Shown in pieces: positions 58,353-61,664 of a stretch of 61,664 nt of DNA. The position numbers and the translations under genes are program-made. The stretch comes from Paracoccaceae bacterium (GTDB taxonomy: Bacteria > Pseudomonadota > Alphaproteobacteria > Rhodobacterales > Rhodobacteraceae): the NCBI GenBank assembly GCA_021741245.1, contig JAIOYF010000018.1, positions 1 to 61,664 on the forward strand. The letters run 5' to 3'. The notes beneath the pieces are model-generated. The model ran no database searches. It was not told the DNA's origin and saw only the letters and a list, made by a program, of their open reading frames with translations. Within the stretch, counting starts at the first letter, position 1. Each line of letters starts with the position of its first letter.

Positions 58353-59692
58353 TAGGCATGCGCTCGCTTCAGGCGCGGTTGGCGCTGGTGATTGGGCTTT
58401 GTGTGACTGTGCTTTGGGCGGGTGCGGCAACTGTCACCGCGAACCTTTTGCGTCGTGAGATGGATGAGGTCTTTGATTCAGCCCTGCAAGAAACGGCGCA
58501 GCGCTTGCTGCCGCTTGCCGTGCGCGACATCGTCAGCCGCGACGAAGAAGGCGTGGAACAACAGATAGCGCCACTGCGCGAACATGATGAGTTCTTTACC
58601 TATGTGATCCGTGATGCACAGGGTCGTCTTTTGCTGACCTCTCATGCCGCCGATCCGGCGACGTTTCCGGCCTTTGCAGGTATGGGCTTTCGCCAGACAC
58701 CAACACACAGGCTTTACTATGACGCCGCGCTGCGAGGGACGATCACAATAGCGGTGGCAGAGCCGCTTGATCACCGATCAAAGATCGCACGTGAAATGCA
58801 ACTTGGCCTTGGGCTGCCCCTCCTGGTTGTCATCCCGTTAAGCCTTTTGGCGATCTTTGTGGCGGTGCGACTTAGCTTTGCGCCCCTGCGGCGATTGCGC
58901 GATGCCTTGGCCAGCCGGGGACCGCGTGACCTGTCGGCATTGCCCGAAACCAACCTGCCCAGCGAGGTGGCCCCGATTGCCTCGGCCGCCAATCAACTTC
59001 TTGCGCGCCTGAGTGCCGCGTTTGACGCGGAACGCAGCTTTGCGGCCAATGCGGCACATGAGTTGCGCACCCCCGTGGCCGGGGCCATTGCACAAGCCCA
59101 GCGCCTGCAACATGAGACGAAAGACCCCGAAGCCGCCCGTCGCGGTGCGGAGATTGAGGCGGCGCTGAAACGTCTGACCCGTCTTTCGGAAAAGATGATG
59201 CAGCTTGCCCGCGCCGAGGGCGGCCGCCTGCGGACCAGCACGGAAAAGGACCTGCGCCCCATTCTTGGGTTGGTCGTCAATGATTTCATACGTTCCGCCG
59301 GGGCGGAGCGGGTGGCTTTTGAAAACGCCCAAACGCCCGTCTTGTCCGACCTTGACCCCGACATCTTTGGAATACTCTGCCGCAATCTGATCGAAAACGC
59401 GATCAAGCACGGGGCGCCAGAGCATCGCGTCCAAATCAGCATGACGGACCGGGGCGTTCTTCGGGTTACAAACGAAGGTCCGGCGATTTCCGCCGAGACG
59501 CTTGAAAGACTGACCTCTCGGTTTGAACGCGGGTCGGGCGCTGGGGATGGCAGTGGCCTAGGCTTGACGATTGTGCGCACCATTGCCGAACGCGCCAACT
59601 GCGGCTTTACCCTGACCTCACCCATCAAAGGCCAGACAACCGGGATCGAGGCTGCCTTGGACGTGTCAGGCAACCCCGCGACGCCGTCTTAG
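58349..59692 (+). CDS. Sensor histidine kinase
   Basis: The 447-residue kinase has two membrane helices (LALVIGLCVTVLWAGAATV and LGLPLLVVIPLSLLAIFVAV) flanking a periplasmic sensor of about 120 residues, a HAMP-like linker, HisKA with His237 in NAAHELRTPVAG, and an ATPase domain with NLIENAIKHG and GDGSGLGLTIV. The QseC/PmrB-type layout suits a metal or redox sensor. The longer open frame upstream lies inside the response regulator and is rejected. Its end is six bases from the convergent cytochrome c gene. Confidence 0.94.
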   Translation: MIGMRSLQARLALVIGLCVTVLWAGAATVTANLLRREMDEVFDSALQETAQRLLPLAVRDIVSRDEEGVEQQIAPLREHDEFFTYVIRDAQGRLLLTSHAADPATFPAFAGMGFRQTPTHRLYYDAALRGTITIAVAEPLDHRSKIAREMQLGLGLPLLVVIPLSLLAIFVAVRLSFAPLRRLRDALASRGPRDLSALPETNLPSEVAPIASAANQLLARLSAAFDAERSFAANAAHELRTPVAGAIAQAQRLQHETKDPEAARRGAEIEAALKRLTRLSEKMMQLARAEGGRLRTSTEKDLRPILGLVVNDFIRSAGAERVAFENAQTPVLSDLDPDIFGILCRNLIENAIKHGAPEHRVQISMTDRGVLRVTNEGPAISAETLERLTSRFERGSGAGDGSGLGLTIVRTIAERANCGFTLTSPIKGQTTGIEAALDVSGNPATPS

Positions 59693-59698
59693 ACCCGA

Positions 59699-60427
59699 TC
59701 AGTCGTCGTCACCACCATCCCCTTCGCGGCCTTCGCCACCTTCTGTATGGGTGTCCCGGTGACACGCCACACAATTGTCGATGTTGCGAATGCCTTCCTC
59801 CAGATGCTTGCGGATCAGGTCGGTTTCCTGATGTTCGTGGCAATTGAAACACGTGAATTTGCTGAAGTCATTGGCCGTCGTATGGCATGAGGTGCAGGCG
59901 GCACCATGTGGGCCGGTCAGGGCAAAGAAACGACTGTGATCAATGGTGGCGGCCGCCCAATCCGTTTGCTTGTGACAGGTGCTGCATTCCGCACTGATGC
60001 CTGCATGCAGCGTATCCTTGGGGGCGGCGTGGCACCCCGAACAGGCCGCCCCTGCCAAGGGCGTCAGCATGCTATGGGCAAAGGTGTGACTGTGCGCAGG
60101 CACAAGGCTGGCCAGTGGATGGTCCGTATGACAGCCCATGCAATCCGAATCCGCCAGACCCTGATGGAACGGGGGCATTGGTGTGCTGTGCGCAAGCGGG
60201 GTTCCCGCGACCGTGCGCAACCCGATGTCACCCACGGCGTGACACGATGTGCAACGCGCCTCGACCGCGCCCTGCATAGGCGCGTGGCAGGCAAAACAAT
60301 CGGTGGCAAGGCTTGCATGAGCCGGGATCAGCGCGCCCGGACCCAGCATTGGGTCAGGATAGGCAAAGGCCAACGCCACTATCCCCACAAGATTTGCGGC
60401 GACAAGCGCCATGATCCAGCGCTTCAT
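59699..60427 (-). CDS. Octahaem c-type cytochrome, membrane-anchored
   Basis: The 242-residue protein has one N-terminal membrane anchor or signal (WIMALVAANLVGIVALAFAY) and eight CxxCH haem sites: CFACH, CTSCH, CMGCH, CSGCH, CSTCH, CTSCH, CFNCH and CVACH. Extra histidines such as HSTPMPPFHQG, SHTFAHSM and HEHQETD can be the distal ligands, so bis-His haems are likely. The acidic C-terminal tail (GGEGREGDGGDDD) is unusual. It resembles class III/cytochrome c3-like multihaem wires. It is coupled to the cytochrome b gene by ATGA. Confidence 0.92.
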   Translation of the reverse strand: MKRWIMALVAANLVGIVALAFAYPDPMLGPGALIPAHASLATDCFACHAPMQGAVEARCTSCHAVGDIGLRTVAGTPLAHSTPMPPFHQGLADSDCMGCHTDHPLASLVPAHSHTFAHSMLTPLAGAACSGCHAAPKDTLHAGISAECSTCHKQTDWAAATIDHSRFFALTGPHGAACTSCHTTANDFSKFTCFNCHEHQETDLIRKHLEEGIRNIDNCVACHRDTHTEGGEGREGDGGDDD

Positions 60428-61008
60428 GTCCACCCCCAGAAGATAACGGAACTGACGATATGCGCGGTGCCCAGAACAGCAAAGGCAAGGGCAACCGGAT
60501 AGTGCACAACCCGCCATTGTTTGACCGTATCATAGGTCAGGCTGTCCCAATAAAGCCTGTCCTCCAGCGCCTGCGCCGTCAGCCCCTCATTGCGAAGGCG
60601 CACGGTCGTCGCCGCCAGCCGGACGCCAGCCCGGCGCCACAGAAACTTTCCCGTAAGCCCGCTGGCGACATTCAAAAGCATCGCCCCGACGGCAAGCCAC
60701 GCCAGCACTGCGTTAAAGTGGATGCCCGCATGCACAAGGATCAGCAATGACCCGGGCCAAGCCATCCTCTCATGCAAATGCAACAAGGTGACGGGCCGAC
60801 CCTGCTGGATCAACTTGCGCTTGTGCAAGGAATAGCCAAAGGAAAAGCAGATCAGCAGCACCCCCGGTATCCCCAGCCACGTGCCGATCCAGACCAGATC
60901 AGCCAGATGCAAGAGGGCATCAACGGCCAAGGCCGCAAACAAAAGCGCAAGAAGGGACAAATAAAACGGCACCACCTCGCGGCTGAGCAAACTGCCCCTG
61001 AACGTCAT
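60424..61008 (-). CDS. Cytochrome b membrane subunit
   Basis: The 194-residue protein has about five hydrophobic spans and haem-b-type histidines in LHLHERMAWPGSLL, VHAGIHFNAVL, VVHYPVALAFA and GTAHIVSSVIF. It should carry electrons between the quinone pool or the flavin reductase and the octahaem cytochrome encoded next. The ATG at 61008 overlaps both neighbours by ATGA. Confidence 0.85.
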   Translation of the reverse strand: MTFRGSLLSREVVPFYLSLLALLFAALAVDALLHLADLVWIGTWLGIPGVLLICFSFGYSLHKRKLIQQGRPVTLLHLHERMAWPGSLLILVHAGIHFNAVLAWLAVGAMLLNVASGLTGKFLWRRAGVRLAATTVRLRNEGLTAQALEDRLYWDSLTYDTVKQWRVVHYPVALAFAVLGTAHIVSSVIFWGWT

Positions 61009-61664
61009 GCGTCCAACTCCAATGCTGTTGCGGGGGTTCCGACGCACAGCAGGCAATGGCCCGCTGCAATGTCGAACTCTGGCTTGACGGCATAAAGAAC
61101 GCTGCCCGATATCAGGCGCGTCTCGCAGATGCCGCAGGTGCCATTGCGACAGCCCGTGTCAACCTCGACGCTTTGCCGTTCGGCGAAATCCAGAAGGTTG
61201 GCATCCTAACCCGTCCAGTCAATCGTGCGGCCAGAGCGGCGAAAACCGATGGGAAAGACGGGGCCTACAATCGTGGGTGCCAACGGCGTTGGCACCGCCG
61301 TTTGCGGCCCAAAGGATTCGCGATGAATGTCGGCGTTATCAACGCCCCAGTCCAAAAGCGCCGGGATCAGCGCCTTCATCATCGGGTCAGGGCCACAGAT
61401 GTAAAAGTCATGGCGGCCGTGCCGAAGCGTTTGTTTCAAAAGATCAAGCGTGATGAATCCCGCCTGATCGTAGTCCCGCCCCAGCACATCCGCCGCCCCC
61501 GGTTCGGCATAAAGAAAATGCATATCTAGCAGGGTGCTGAAATAGTTGGCTCTCGACCTGTTTTGCGGAACATGATTCACTCTCTGCACATCAATGGCGA
61601 GGGTGAAGATGCGTGGGACGGATGAGGCAAGTGGGTCGCTGTTCAGCTTTGTCGATCTTGAAGA
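61005..61664 (-). pseudogene. Flavin/2Fe-2S oxidoreductase, partial at window edge, with in-frame TAG
   Basis: The frame enters from the right edge and codes for the C-terminal part of a ferredoxin-NADP-reductase-like protein: FYICGPDPMMKALIPALLDWG (NAD-binding) and DIHRESFG. After GRTIDWTG there is TAG at 61208-61206, and the same frame continues as DANLLDFAERQSVEV with 2Fe-2S ligands CRNGTCGIC and GHCLLC to TGA at 61005. Only a single codon, probably CAG originally, separates the halves. It may be a nonsense mutation, a sequencing error or readthrough. It overlaps the cytochrome b ATG. Confidence 0.85.

Overview
The window reads as a chromosomal segment from a Rhodobacteraceae (Roseobacter/Rhodobacter-type) alphaproteobacterium. 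Reasons: rpsT-dnaA-dnaN-recF-gyrB lie together, there is a CcrM-type GANTC methyltransferase, a mitofilin-like protein sits beside a HemY-like protein and hemD, polyamines are made by the carboxynorspermidine route, DUF2853 and TRAP transporters are present, and base composition is GC-rich. Genus cannot be settled by reading. No rRNA, tRNA, CRISPR array, transposase or prophage was seen. Database searches were not possible; family names come from motif recognition.

Layout. 0.1-9.8 kb: msrPQ, a fasciclin-domain protein, an SDR, a haem block (hemY-like, mitofilin-like, hemD) facing tsaD-gpsA-yciI-EVE. 9.75-15.6 kb: an accessory locus, with a subtilase-fold protein lacking all catalytic residues divergent from a SARP/TPR regulator, a PAP2/vanadium-haloperoxidase-like protein carrying an 11-unit Asn-Arg repeat, and an intact subtilase with no signal peptide. 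15.8-20.8 kb: DUF2853, ubiE-ubiB, mutM, an enoyl-CoA hydratase, rpsT. 21.3-28.9 kb: dnaA, dnaN, recF, two small genes, gyrB. 29-35.8 kb: carboxynorspermidine dehydrogenase and decarboxylase, a membrane-anchored winged-helix protein, exported unknowns, rnhB, ccrM, an HNH protein. 35.9-43.9 kb: a MscS channel, a BaiN/HI0933-type flavoprotein, an HPP-CBS protein, then leuS-lptE-holA. 44.1-49.6 kb: a TRAP/GntR/DapA-like/PfkB catabolic locus. 49.7-61.7 kb: a dense metal-flavin-haem redox region.

The last region is the richest. One minus-strand run encodes a DUF2271 protein with an ApbE-type flavinylation motif, a PepSY-flavodoxin-reductase fusion, ApbE, a P1B ATPase with TPCP/QEVID signatures, a VIT-family transporter and a cytochrome b561. 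Upstream are an aspartate-rich exported protein and a small PepSY protein, divergent from a two-component system across a 10-bp inverted repeat. An octahaem cytochrome c, a cytochrome b and a flavin/2Fe-2S reductase follow; the reductase is cut by the window edge and carries an in-frame TAG. I infer an extracytoplasmic electron-transfer module tied to iron or another divalent metal, under two-component control.

The best candidate for an undescribed system is the 9.75-15.6 kb locus: dead and live subtilases, a SARP regulator with 11-bp-spaced repeats in the shared promoter region, and a repeat-bearing haloperoxidase-like enzyme. Its function is unknown.
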